Source: Dysgonamonadaceae bacterium
Lineage (GTDB): Bacteria; Bacteroidota; Bacteroidia; Bacteroidales; Azobacteroidaceae
DNA: 35,892 nt
Assembly: GCA_031267385.1 (NCBI GenBank)
Contig: JAIRZF010000082.1
Coordinates: forward strand, 1-35,892
Direction: 5' to 3'
Positions 17,063-24,873 of this stretch are shown in pieces. Both the position numbers and the translations under genes were made by a program. Positions within the stretch are counted from its first letter, which is position 1. Each line of letters starts with the position of its first letter. Under the pieces are notes generated by a model, which was not told where the DNA came from, searched no databases, and saw only the letters and a list, made by a program, of their open reading frames with translations.

Positions 17063-17509
17063 TCAATTTGATTTTTTAAAATTCATATCCAATTCCATTT
17101 TCCCTTTCAGAAATTGTTGATTCGGATCCAGATCTTCTACGGGAAACTCATTCGGAGGAGTAATCGGAGATGTTGTATTGGCTACTGTAACATTTTCCGG
17201 TTTTTCAGTCTGCCGGTAGAACACGGAGAACAAAACAATCACTCCAACAGTGACGCAGGCTACAGCCAGTTTCATAAAGATTGAAACTTTCTTTTCCGGG
17301 CGAATAAATACCGGAATTTCTTTCTCTTGAAGCACATTATCCCTGGATTCAAAAATGCGATTCAATAAATCAATATCTCTTTTCACCCGGTCGTACAATA
17401 GCCGGCAATCAGCACATTCTGACAAGTGAGCGCTTACCGATTGCTGTTCTTCGACCGACATTTCACCATCAATATAGAGCTGAATTTCCTCTCTATTCAA
17501 ACATTTCAT
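17063..17509 (-). CDS. Membrane anti-sigma factor with zinc-finger domain
   Basis: The 148-residue product has a ZAS zinc-binding anti-sigma domain at the N-terminus, with His28, Cys32 and Cys35 in the HxxxCxxC pattern (HLSECADC). One membrane helix (about residues 78-98) follows, then a short 50-residue periplasmic tail. This is the layout of anti-sigma factors that hold an ECF sigma factor at the membrane until a signal releases it. Its ATG at 17509 lies inside the 3' end of the sigma gene, giving a 17-nt overlap and probable translational coupling. The periplasmic part is very short, so the sensing function may lie in a partner such as the propeller proteins. Confidence 0.9.
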   Translation of the reverse strand: MKCLNREEIQLYIDGEMSVEEQQSVSAHLSECADCRLLYDRVKRDIDLLNRIFESRDNVLQEKEIPVFIRPEKKVSIFMKLAVACVTVGVIVLFSVFYRQTEKPENVTVANTTSPITPPNEFPVEDLDPNQQFLKGKMELDMNFKKSN

Positions 17510-18026
17510 GATAGTCCAATTTTAATTTTTTCTTTAGCTTCTCAATTACCCTGACCAAAGTTTTTCCGACTGAAGCCGGATTTATTTTCATTATTTCTGC
17601 AATTTCATTGTACGACAAGCCATTATGATAAAGTGTCAGAAGCAAACGATCTTTTTCTTCCATTGATTCGATAACTGAAAAAACGATTTCCTGTCTTTCT
17701 GATGAAAAAAAATCCGGCTCATAACGAGTTTCGAAGTCCACATTCATCCGGTTATCAACGTATTGCCGATGCAAATCTCTCAACTTATTTTGTGAAACTG
17801 ATAAGTTAAGTAACACTTTATATAACCATGCACGGGGATTTTCAAATTGAATTTCTTTCTTCGTTTCCTTATAAAACCGAGAAAAAACTTCCTGCACCAA
17901 ATCTTCCGCTTCTATCTGTGCCGACTGTAGCATCAGAGCAAAACTGTACAATTCCCGATAATATTTTATATAAACTTCCTCGAAATTCACAAAAATTGAG
18001 TTGTTTTTATAATAAGACTGTTTCAA
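17493..18026 (-). CDS. ECF-type RNA polymerase sigma factor
   Basis: The 177-residue product has sigma region 2 (YIKYYRELYSFALMLQSAQIEAEDLVQEVFSRF, written here as positions about 19-51 with the DLVQEVF core) and region 4 (LSYNEIAEIMKINPASVGK helix-turn-helix, about 132-150). Regions 1 and 3 are absent, as in ECF factors. The frame has no ATG near its N-terminus. TTG at 18026-18024 gives 177 residues; GTG at 17990-17988 gives 165 residues starting just before NFEEVY, which fits the domain start equally well. An in-frame stop at 18050-18048 excludes a longer protein. It heads an operon with its anti-sigma factor and propeller genes, and likely directs their transcription. Confidence 0.9.
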   Translation of the reverse strand: MKQSYYKNNSIFVNFEEVYIKYYRELYSFALMLQSAQIEAEDLVQEVFSRFYKETKKEIQFENPRAWLYKVLLNLSVSQNKLRDLHRQYVDNRMNVDFETRYEPDFFSSERQEIVFSVIESMEEKDRLLLTLYHNGLSYNEIAEIMKINPASVGKTLVRVIEKLKKKLKLDYHEMFE

Positions 18027-18081
18027 GTCCTTTTTGTGACAAGTAATTTACAATTTATGAAAAAAAAAACCGGAATAGTTT

Positions 18082-18561
18082 CTACGAAAGCATCTTCGTC
18101 CAAAAATACATATCGGGTTCACAAGGTTTGAAATCACAGTTTTTATAGAGTTTTTGAGCAGGATGATTATCAGATCGTACTTCGAGGGTTATTTTACAAC
18201 AATTACGCCGGTTGGCAAGGTCGACAATTCCGTCCATTAAACTTTGTCCTAATCCTTTTCCCCGATAATCGTCGTGTATTACAAAATCATGGATATACAA
18301 ATACGGTTTTACTTTGAAGGTGGAAAAGAGTTCGAATATAGTGGAAAAACCAACGATATTTTCCTGATAATAAAGGAGTAACACAAAAGCTTTCGGATTG
18401 ACTTTCAATTCGTCCAGTAACAGCGCCTGCCGGTCACCATCCAAAGGAGTTGCATCGCCCATGGGATCTTCGATGTAGTGATTCAATAATTCTGTAAACT
18501 TACAGGTTTGTTCCCGATTATCAAAATCACATAATTCAACGCGGATATTCTCTTTTTCCAT
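18082..18561 (-). CDS. GNAT-family N-acetyltransferase
   Basis: The 159-residue product transfers an acetyl group from acetyl-CoA to an amine on an unidentified substrate. The acetyl-CoA pyrophosphate-binding motif is RGKGLG (residues 100-105), preceded by the beta4 strand YIHDFVIHDDY. The later KLYKNCDFKP segment matches the beta6-beta7 region of the family. It has no signal peptide and is cytoplasmic. Start at ATG 18561-18559. It lies 61 nt beyond a strong terminator, so it needs its own promoter, which I could not identify. A T-rich weak hairpin follows its stop codon. Confidence 0.92.
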   Translation of the reverse strand: MEKENIRVELCDFDNREQTCKFTELLNHYIEDPMGDATPLDGDRQALLLDELKVNPKAFVLLLYYQENIVGFSTIFELFSTFKVKPYLYIHDFVIHDDYRGKGLGQSLMDGIVDLANRRNCCKITLEVRSDNHPAQKLYKNCDFKPCEPDMYFWTKMLS

Positions 18562-18621
18562 ACGACTATTTTTTTTTGTTTTATACAGATCTGACTACGC
18601 AGCACATAAATTTGTATAAAC

Positions 18622-18654
18622 AAAAAAACGCCCCGAACGAAACGGAGCGTTTTT
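18622..18654 (-). terminator. Intrinsic terminator of the non-coding RNA
   Basis: On the minus strand, AAAAACGCTCCG (18654-18643) pairs with CGGGGCGTTTTT across a 7-nt loop. The stem is 12 bp including one G-U pair, and a run of seven T follows. The G-U pair becomes a C-A mismatch on the plus strand, so the hairpin is oriented for minus-strand transcription. Confidence 0.85.
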
Positions 18655-18868
18655 ATAATAAAGCCGCACCGTAGATATGACAAAACTCCGTATGACAGGA
18701 TTTGAGTGCTTTACCGTGTTTGTAATCCGCCGTGCTAAGCATACCCCTTCAAAAGAGCGCGGCCCGCCATTCCCGGTAAGAGCTTGTCTCGGAATAATGT
18801 TTAATTTGATGAGTTTCCCAATCGACAAAATGCGGCTAATTTTATTTTATTTTACCTCTCTTGGTATA
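18622..18868 (-). ncRNA. Structured non-coding RNA candidate with own promoter and terminator
   Basis: This 417-nt gap (18562-18978) contains no convincing gene, but it does hold a bounded transcript on the minus strand. It starts just after the promoter at 18872-18903 and ends at the terminator at 18622-18654. Three helices nest inside one another: AGCCGCA 18837-18831 with TGCGGCT 18668-18662; GCTCTTACCG 18783-18774 with CGGTAAAGC 18716-18708 (one bulge); GCCGCGCT 18763-18756 with AGCACGGC 18736-18729 (one mismatch). The rod shape with a large internal loop recalls 6S RNA. I saw no signature of RNase P RNA, tmRNA, SRP RNA or common riboswitches. The class is unassigned. Confidence 0.65.
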
Positions 18869-18871
18869 CCG

Positions 18872-18903
18872 CAAATGTACATCAAATCTTCGAACAAACC
18901 AAA
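18872..18903 (-). promoter_or_regulatory. Bacteroidetes-type promoter for the non-coding RNA
   Basis: On the minus strand TTTG (18903-18900) is followed by 20 nt and TACATTTG (18879-18872). Both boxes and the spacing fit the phylum consensus. Transcription would begin around 18868, at the GGTATACC sequence. Confidence 0.75.
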
Positions 18904-18978
18904 TTTTTAACATAAAAAATCGAACTATCTTTCAATTTCAGAAATAAGCCTCTATATTTCAGTCAGATATGCTTTAAA

Positions 18979-20382
18979 TTAAGTTAATCCGAATTCCTGA
19001 TGTAATTCCGGAACAATGACATCTTTAAATCCTTTTTTCATCAGGCGGGTTTTAAATTCGATCTGGACGTCAGGTTCTCCATGCACAATAAACACTTGTT
19101 TGACTTCACTGATATCCTGGCATGCCAGATATTGGCTCAAATCATTATAGTCGGCATGGGCGCTCATGGAATCAATAGTTCTAATTTCAGCTTTCACGGC
19201 ATGACGAGTACCAAAAATACCAACTTCTTCCGGACGTTTTTTCAATCTGGCGCCCAAAGAATTCGGCTCACAATATCCGATCAACAAAATAGTATTCCGC
19301 CAATTTTCAATACTATTGGCGATATGGTGCTTAACCCGTCCGGCTTCAGCCATTCCTGAAGCTGAAATGATTACACACGGATTATGGGTCGTATTCAACG
19401 CCTGGGAATCCCGCTTATCGGTTATATATTTTAATCCTTTGAAATCGAACGGATCATCATCACGCTTCATGAGTTTTTGAACGGATTTATTGAAACATTC
19501 CGGATGATTCTTCACTATTTCCGTAATCTTGGTAGACAGCGGACTATCCACATAATATTCCAGCGGAGGCAATTTTCCATCTAATTCCAATTCATTTAAA
19601 GCATAAAGCAACTCCTGGGTACGTCCGACACTGAAAGCGGGAATAATTAATTTCCCTTTTTTATTAAGACAGGTTTCAATAATATTTTCCAGCAATTTCG
19701 TGGCATAAGTTTCAATCGGTTCATGTATTTTATTACCGTAAGTTGATTCTATAATGATATAATCGGCCTGAGGAAAAACCTGAGGAGAACGCAGAATCGG
19801 ATCCCGGTACCGGCCAACATCACCGCTAAAAGCAATGTTTGTTTTTTCACCTTCTTCTGTTATCGTCACGAACACCGTAGAACTCCCGATGATATGTCCG
19901 CCGTCAAAGAATTGCAACTCTATATCATCCGCTATTTTACTGGGAACATTATAATCCATTGCTTTGAAACGATCAAAAGTAGCCCGGGCATCGTCTTCCG
20001 TATAAAGAGGTTCCAGCAAATCCCGACCTTCTTCAACACGTTTCTTATTCAGAAGGTGGATATCCTGTTTCTGTATATGGGCGGAGTCCAGCAACAAAGC
20101 CTTTGTTACATCGATCGTTGCCGGCGTAGCATAAATCGTTCCTTTGAATCCGTCTTTTACCAGGCGAGGCAACAGACCGCTATGATCTACATGGGCATGA
20201 GAAAGGAATACATAATCAATTTCATGAGGGAAAAATCCCCAATCCTTATTCCGGTAAATGGTATCTTTTCCCAAACCCTGAAACATTCCGCAATCAAGCA
20301 ATATTTTTTTTCCGTTATTTAATGTCAAAAGGTGCTTACTTCCTGTAACAGTCTGAACTGCCCCGTGAAAAGCTATTTTCAT
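18979..20382 (-). CDS. Beta-CASP metallo-beta-lactamase-fold ribonuclease (RNA-processing exonuclease family)
   Basis: The 467-residue cytoplasmic protein begins with an MBL domain carrying the zinc motif SHAHVDHSG (His62, His64, Asp66, His67). Further metal ligands are visible in DGGHIIGS and in the FSGDVG strand. A beta-CASP insert follows, with SVGRTQELL and SASGMAEAGR. The C-terminal RMMBL part contains DSMSAHADY and VHGE. This layout is that of CPSF73-like bacterial nucleases that process RNA. Its start ATG (20382) sits in the 28-bp leader repeat, and a mini-ORF ends on it. A -7 box lies at 20482-20489. The gene next on the same strand is the RNA candidate. Substrate is unknown. Confidence 0.93.
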   Translation of the reverse strand: MKIAFHGAVQTVTGSKHLLTLNNGKKILLDCGMFQGLGKDTIYRNKDWGFFPHEIDYVFLSHAHVDHSGLLPRLVKDGFKGTIYATPATIDVTKALLLDSAHIQKQDIHLLNKKRVEEGRDLLEPLYTEDDARATFDRFKAMDYNVPSKIADDIELQFFDGGHIIGSSTVFVTITEEGEKTNIAFSGDVGRYRDPILRSPQVFPQADYIIIESTYGNKIHEPIETYATKLLENIIETCLNKKGKLIIPAFSVGRTQELLYALNELELDGKLPPLEYYVDSPLSTKITEIVKNHPECFNKSVQKLMKRDDDPFDFKGLKYITDKRDSQALNTTHNPCVIISASGMAEAGRVKHHIANSIENWRNTILLIGYCEPNSLGARLKKRPEEVGIFGTRHAVKAEIRTIDSMSAHADYNDLSQYLACQDISEVKQVFIVHGEPDVQIEFKTRLMKKGFKDVIVPELHQEFGLT

Positions 20383-20404
20383 ACGTACATAATTTGTTTT
20401 TTAT
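20377..20404 (-). repeat. 28-bp leader repeat, copy B, around the nuclease start codon
   Basis: Identical over 28 bp to 3909-3936. On the minus strand it contains ATG TAC GTA TGA (20390-20379), a three-codon frame whose TGA overlaps the true ATG of the nuclease gene (20382-20380). A near-identical arrangement, ATG TAC ATA TGA, occurs at 26043-26054 before the ThuA-domain gene. Confidence 0.8.
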
Positions 20405-20481
20405 TTCTATTTTTTTTGCTAAAATATGGAATTTATTAAAGTTGCTTATTATCAGCTTTCTCCCATAATCAATTATTTTCG

Positions 20482-20489
20482 CAAAGATA
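20482..20489 (-). promoter_or_regulatory. -7 element for the beta-CASP nuclease gene
   Basis: TATCTTTG followed by C on the minus strand (20489-20482) is a strong TAnnTTTG match. Transcription from about 20475 would give a leader of about 95 nt ending in the 28-bp repeat. A TTTG box at -33 is not evident. Confidence 0.5.
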
Positions 20490-20532
20490 GCCAATTATTT
20501 TATTTCACGAGAGATTTTACAATTTAATGAAA

Positions 20533-21555
20533 TCAATTGAAATAGTTTGAATTTCTCCGGCTCACAATTACGTAAATAATCACCGGAGCGCCCAGAAGCG
20601 GAGTTACGGCGTTCAATGGCAATAGTCCACGATCGAAAGGTAAGATCGTCATCAAATTGCATAACAGAGCCACTGCAGATCCTGTCAGGAGGGTAGCCGG
20701 TAACAAAAAAGTCTGATTTGAAGTGCCGAGAGCCAAACGTGCAACATGAGGAACTGCCAGTCCAATGAAACTGATAGGGCCACAAAATGCGGTAACGATC
20801 GCCGTCAGTAATCCGGTACAAAGAAATATCAGAATACGGGTACGATTGATATTGACTCCTAAGTTGGCTGCATAACGCGCACCCAGGAGAAGGAGGTTCA
20901 AGGGTTTTATGAGAAGAATTGACAAAACAAGTCCCAGGACAACCACAGCGCTAAAAACCGGTAACTGATTCAATGAAACTCCGGAAAAACTGCCCATACC
21001 CCACATCACAAAAGACCGGAGACTTTCGGCTGGAGCAATTGAATTAAGAATTGAAATAGCCGACGATGTCAGATACCCGATCATCATTCCTATTATAAGA
21101 ACGAGAACATTGCTTTTCACCCGGGTCGAGAAGTAAACGATTACGGACAGGATCATCAAAGCGCCTCCAAATGCAGCAATAATAACAGACATGCTGCCTC
21201 CCGGCGCCCACCAGGCATAACCGTCCAGACTGCCGCCAAAATAGAGCATCACCAATGCGACTCCCAAATTAGCGCCGTCGCTGATTCCCAGAATAGACGG
21301 TCCTGCCAACGGATTTTGGAACAAAGTTTGTAACATCAGTCCGCAAACAGCCAAAGCAGCCCCTGCCAACAAAGCTGTTACAGCCTGTGGCAACCGGGAT
21401 TGAAGAATGATGTTCATCCAGGCTGTCCGCTCAATTTCTTTCCCCGACAAAACATCAATAACCTGAGCAATTGGTATATTTACAGAGCCATAGACCAGAT
21501 TTGCGAAGAAAAAAAGAACGATAAGAGCGACAAGAGATATGCAAACTGTTTTCAC
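20533..21555 (-). CDS. FecCD/BtuC-family ABC transporter permease
   Basis: The 340-residue integral membrane protein belongs to the permease family that imports iron-siderophore, haem or cobalamin. It has about ten hydrophobic segments. The conserved LMLQTLFQNPLAGPSILG-type segment lies at about residues 72-90, and GPISFIGLAVPH lies near the C-terminal third. The start codon is GTG at 21555-21553; the hydrophobic N-terminus follows directly and no ATG is close. No ATP-binding or substrate-binding gene is next to it: the downstream neighbour is a nuclease and the upstream one a beta-galactosidase. Repeat copy 3 abuts the start. The cognate partners must be elsewhere, or the gene is an orphan. 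Confidence 0.9.
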   Translation of the reverse strand: MKTVCISLVALIVLFFFANLVYGSVNIPIAQVIDVLSGKEIERTAWMNIILQSRLPQAVTALLAGAALAVCGLMLQTLFQNPLAGPSILGISDGANLGVALVMLYFGGSLDGYAWWAPGGSMSVIIAAFGGALMILSVIVYFSTRVKSNVLVLIIGMMIGYLTSSAISILNSIAPAESLRSFVMWGMGSFSGVSLNQLPVFSAVVVLGLVLSILLIKPLNLLLLGARYAANLGVNINRTRILIFLCTGLLTAIVTAFCGPISFIGLAVPHVARLALGTSNQTFLLPATLLTGSAVALLCNLMTILPFDRGLLPLNAVTPLLGAPVIIYVIVSRRNSNYFN

Positions 21556-21628
21556 TTTTTACGTTTCACTTTTTACGTTTGGCTTACGCACGACAAGAAC
21601 GTATAACGTATAACGTATAACGTAAAAC
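21556..21628. repeat. Heptamer-arm hairpin element, copy 3 (between lacZ-type gene and FecCD gene)
   Basis: The left arm (21556-21580) has TTTTTACGTTT and TTTCACT units. The core (21581-21597) reads GGCTTACGCACGACAAG, the same as copy 2. The right arm (21598-21628) is AACGTAT repeated three times and then AACGTAAAAC. The element fills the gap between the beta-galactosidase stop (21634-21632) and the GTG start at 21555. Its arms pair less perfectly than in copy 1. Confidence 0.9.
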
Positions 21629-21631
21629 ATA

Positions 21632-24600
21632 TTACTTTATTGGTCTAATTAAATACGAATAACTGAATTTATCATCAGTCAGACGGTACTGTGGTAAAGG
21701 GCGCGCACCCCAGCTGTTATCGCCGCCGACTCCCATCTGTTTCCAATCGACATTGATTGCCAAAGTATTACGCTTGTCCACATCAATAGGATGTTGCTGC
21801 TTTTTTGTAAATCCGGGATCCATATCTTCATCAAAATTATAACGGGCATTAAAACAGATCGGGCCATCAATTCCTTCAAAACGGATCCCGGCTTTATCTC
21901 CTGAGAAAGTAACCCAACGGACATCCGTACGGTAACCATTCTCCTGAGGACGGATATAATCGAACTTAAGCTCGTCCGCTTTACAGAAATAGTGTCCTAT
22001 GAACGAAGAACGGGAACGGTCACTGTAATTTTCCCACGGGCCACGACCATAATATTCCACATTTTCGAATGTTTCGGGGATTTCCATTTTCATACCAAAA
22101 CGAGGCAGATCCGGCATTTTCTTTCCTGTAAGATCCATATTTCCGGTCACTTTCACACTTCCGTCATTGTAAATAAAATAACTGATCTGATAGGGAACGT
22201 CCACATATTTCAGGCGATATTGAACCACAATTTCCTGACCTTCGCCGGTTTGATCTTTTATATCAAGATTCAGCAATTCCCTGTCATTACCGGCACTACG
22301 CCACACATTTGATGATTTTTGCATTCCAAAACCAAAATCATTATCCAGGGGAGCTCTCCAGAAATTGGGGACGGGAGCCGCAGTCAGCAATCGTTGGTTG
22401 TCCACGGAATAATTATATAACAATCCATCTTTCAGACTGATCCGGCCTTTTACATCTCCGGAGGAAAAGTTCAGGTCATTTTCTGTTTTGTTGAGTATCA
22501 ATGTTCCCGGTGACATTTTTGATGAAACGAAATAGTTGTCTGAGGGGAACGCAATCTGTTCATTCGCGACTATATGTCCGGTTGGAATGAGATTTTTTCC
22601 TTCTTTTGCGAGAACGGATACTTCAAGGAAATATTCTTCGCCCTCATTGGTTTTTCTTTCAGGCAGTTGCAAAGTTATTTCCTTTTCAGTCATAGGTTTA
22701 CCCGAAATCAAGAATTTCCCTTCAGTCACCAATTCTCCATTTTTGAACAATTCCCATTTATAATCATATTCATTCAGATCGGTAAATAGATTGTAATTGA
22801 TCAATTTAATCTTTCCATTTTCTATATCTACCGGACGAATCCACACCGGTTGATACACTTTTTTAACTTCGTGCATGGCCGGATGGATCGTGCGGTCGGC
22901 ATTAATCAAACCATTGGCACAGAAATTTTCCTGATGCGCCCAACGGTGACCACCCCAGTCTCCACCATAAATCCAATAGTTACGACCGTGTTCATCCGCG
23001 ACTTTTAAGCCCTGATCTACCCAATCCCAAATAAAACCGCCTTGCAACGCCGGATATTTCATGATAGTATCCCAATATTCCTGAAAGTCACCGGTGCTAT
23101 TTCCCATGGAATGAGCATATTCGCACAGAATCAGAGGACGTGTAATGTCTTCTCTTTTAGCATAATGAGCCAACCACACAGCCGGAGTGTACATCGGCGT
23201 AATCATGTCCGTAAAAGAACGCTCTCCCGCACGGTCGCATTGAACAGGACGTTTGGCCTTATCATGTTCTTTTAACCAATCATAAGTAGCTTCATAATTA
23301 GGCCCGAAATCACTTTCATTACCCAGAGACCAGTTGATCACACAAGCATGATTTTTATCGCGTTCAAACATGCGGGCGGTGCGATCCAGATGTTGACCTT
23401 TCCAGTCCGCAATGAATGAAGGGTGACGGGTTCTGTCGAATCCATCCAGATCATGAGCTTCAAGATTAACCTCATCAACTACATATATACCATATTTATC
23501 GCACAACTTATATATTTCCGGATTCTGAGGATAGTGACAGGTACGGATGGCATTAAAATTAAACTGTTTCAACAGCCGGAGGTCTTTTAATTTTGTGATC
23601 TCGTCGACATAATGTCCGTATGATTCGTGGTGCTCATGCATATTCACTCCCCTGATAATGATCGGCATACCATTGATCAGGAATTGTTTATTTTTAATTT
23701 CCATTTTCCGGAAACCGGTTTTACAACCGGCTAACTCGACAAGCCGGCCACCAGGATCTTTCAATTCGACACAAAAAGTATACAGATCCGGATGTTCCGC
23801 ACTCCATTTTTTAGGATTATTCAAAGATTGCCTGAACGATACTTTTTGCATCCCTTTTCCGGAAATACCGCTCACATTCAGAACTTTTGAAATAAGAGTC
23901 CGGTTATTTCCGTCTAACAGAGACAGATTCAAAACGTATTGCCCGGATGTTTGAGAATCAAAATTACGCACAGTCACATCCACATCCAGAATACCATTTT
24001 TATAGGCAGCGTCGAGATCTCCCTGCACAAAAAAATCTTCGATAGAAACTTTAGGGCGTGCTATAAGCATCACATCACGCTCTATACCGGATAAACGCCA
24101 GAAGTCCTGATCTTCAAGGTAAGACGCATCACTCCATTTAAATACCTGCATCGCCAATAGATTTTTCCCTTTTTTGAGGAGAGGAGTAATATTGAACTCA
24201 ACCGGAGTTTTGGCTGCTTTTGAATACCCTACCCTTTGACCGTTGACATACAGGGTTGCCGCTCCTGAAATTGATCCGAAATACAAGATAATTTCTTCTC
24301 CTTCAAACGATTCCGGCGCCTCGAACCACGTGCGGTAAGTCCCGATCGGAAGATCATTATTGTCCTGATAAGGGGGATTTTTCGGAAAAATATACGTAAT
24401 ATTTGTATAAACAGGAATACCAAATCCCTGAGTTTCCCAGCTTCCGGGCACCTGGATTGATTTCCAATAAGAATCATCCAGATTTTCCTTATAAAAATCG
24501 ACGATACGCGTAGCTACATTTTCCGCAAAACTGAATTTCCAGGTCCCATTCAATGATTTAATGTAAGGAGAAGTCATTTTATTGTCTTCGACCAACTGGT

Positions 24601-24739
24601 TTATATCCGCATAAGGCACAAAATCAGCCCTCGGAGGTTCTTTTCCTTCATCAACTATTTTCGGATTTTCCCAAAAAGTCGTCTGAGCCATCAAACCGAA
24701 ATATGGCAACAGGCATAGGAGTAAAAGTGATCGTTTCAT
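21632..24739 (-). CDS. Secreted beta-galactosidase, glycoside hydrolase family 2 (LacZ type)
   Basis: The 1035-residue product is a GH2 enzyme releasing terminal beta-galactose or a related sugar. A signal peptide of about 19 residues ends GLMAQ, so it works in the periplasm or at the surface. Domains in order are the sugar-binding jelly roll (about 55-225), an immunoglobulin-like domain, the TIM barrel, and C-terminal beta-galactosidase small-chain domains. The acid/base is Glu475 in NWSLGNES and the nucleophile is Glu540 in ILCEYAHSMGNS. NWSLGNE and the ICHYPQ-like RTCHYPQ segment are family-typical. It is divergent from the uxuA cluster with a 134-nt shared upstream region. Beta-glucuronidase or other GH2 activity cannot be excluded, but the length and layout favour LacZ. 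Confidence 0.94.
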   Translation of the reverse strand: MKRSLLLLCLLPYFGLMAQTTFWENPKIVDEGKEPPRADFVPYADINQLVEDNKMTSPYIKSLNGTWKFSFAENVATRIVDFYKENLDDSYWKSIQVPGSWETQGFGIPVYTNITYIFPKNPPYQDNNDLPIGTYRTWFEAPESFEGEEIILYFGSISGAATLYVNGQRVGYSKAAKTPVEFNITPLLKKGKNLLAMQVFKWSDASYLEDQDFWRLSGIERDVMLIARPKVSIEDFFVQGDLDAAYKNGILDVDVTVRNFDSQTSGQYVLNLSLLDGNNRTLISKVLNVSGISGKGMQKVSFRQSLNNPKKWSAEHPDLYTFCVELKDPGGRLVELAGCKTGFRKMEIKNKQFLINGMPIIIRGVNMHEHHESYGHYVDEITKLKDLRLLKQFNFNAIRTCHYPQNPEIYKLCDKYGIYVVDEVNLEAHDLDGFDRTRHPSFIADWKGQHLDRTARMFERDKNHACVINWSLGNESDFGPNYEATYDWLKEHDKAKRPVQCDRAGERSFTDMITPMYTPAVWLAHYAKREDITRPLILCEYAHSMGNSTGDFQEYWDTIMKYPALQGGFIWDWVDQGLKVADEHGRNYWIYGGDWGGHRWAHQENFCANGLINADRTIHPAMHEVKKVYQPVWIRPVDIENGKIKLINYNLFTDLNEYDYKWELFKNGELVTEGKFLISGKPMTEKEITLQLPERKTNEGEEYFLEVSVLAKEGKNLIPTGHIVANEQIAFPSDNYFVSSKMSPGTLILNKTENDLNFSSGDVKGRISLKDGLLYNYSVDNQRLLTAAPVPNFWRAPLDNDFGFGMQKSSNVWRSAGNDRELLNLDIKDQTGEGQEIVVQYRLKYVDVPYQISYFIYNDGSVKVTGNMDLTGKKMPDLPRFGMKMEIPETFENVEYYGRGPWENYSDRSRSSFIGHYFCKADELKFDYIRPQENGYRTDVRWVTFSGDKAGIRFEGIDGPICFNARYNFDEDMDPGFTKKQQHPIDVDKRNTLAINVDWKQMGVGGDNSWGARPLPQYRLTDDKFSYSYLIRPIK

Positions 24740-24873
24740 ACATGAATAATTTTATTACGGGTGCAATGATACAAAAAAAAGTTTAGTTAAAAAAATTCGT
24801 TTTAATGATAATTATATTTATCTTTACAGCCGTGTACGTCCACAGTCACAATATAACTCTTAAAACTCACTAT
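24740..24873. promoter_or_regulatory. Divergent promoter region between beta-galactosidase and uxuA
   Basis: For uxuA, TTCG (24796-24799), 19 nt, then TATCTTTA (24819-24826) each miss the consensus by one base. For the beta-galactosidase, TATCATTG on the minus strand (24767-24760) also misses by one base. Both are plausible but weak. I saw no clear operator palindrome. Confidence 0.4.

Noticed and set aside
18054-18075. Terminator after the GNAT gene
   Set aside because: A T-run is present but the hairpin before it is only 4-5 bp, which is too weak to call.
18622-18868. RNase P RNA, tmRNA or SRP RNA
   Set aside because: The conserved GAGGAAAGTCC-like, 3' CCA-forming and SRP loop sequences that I know are not visible.
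18677-18910. Open frames on both strands in the gap upstream of the GNAT gene
   Set aside because: They have no recognisable domain or good start context, and they overlap the promoter-helix-terminator structure of the RNA candidate.
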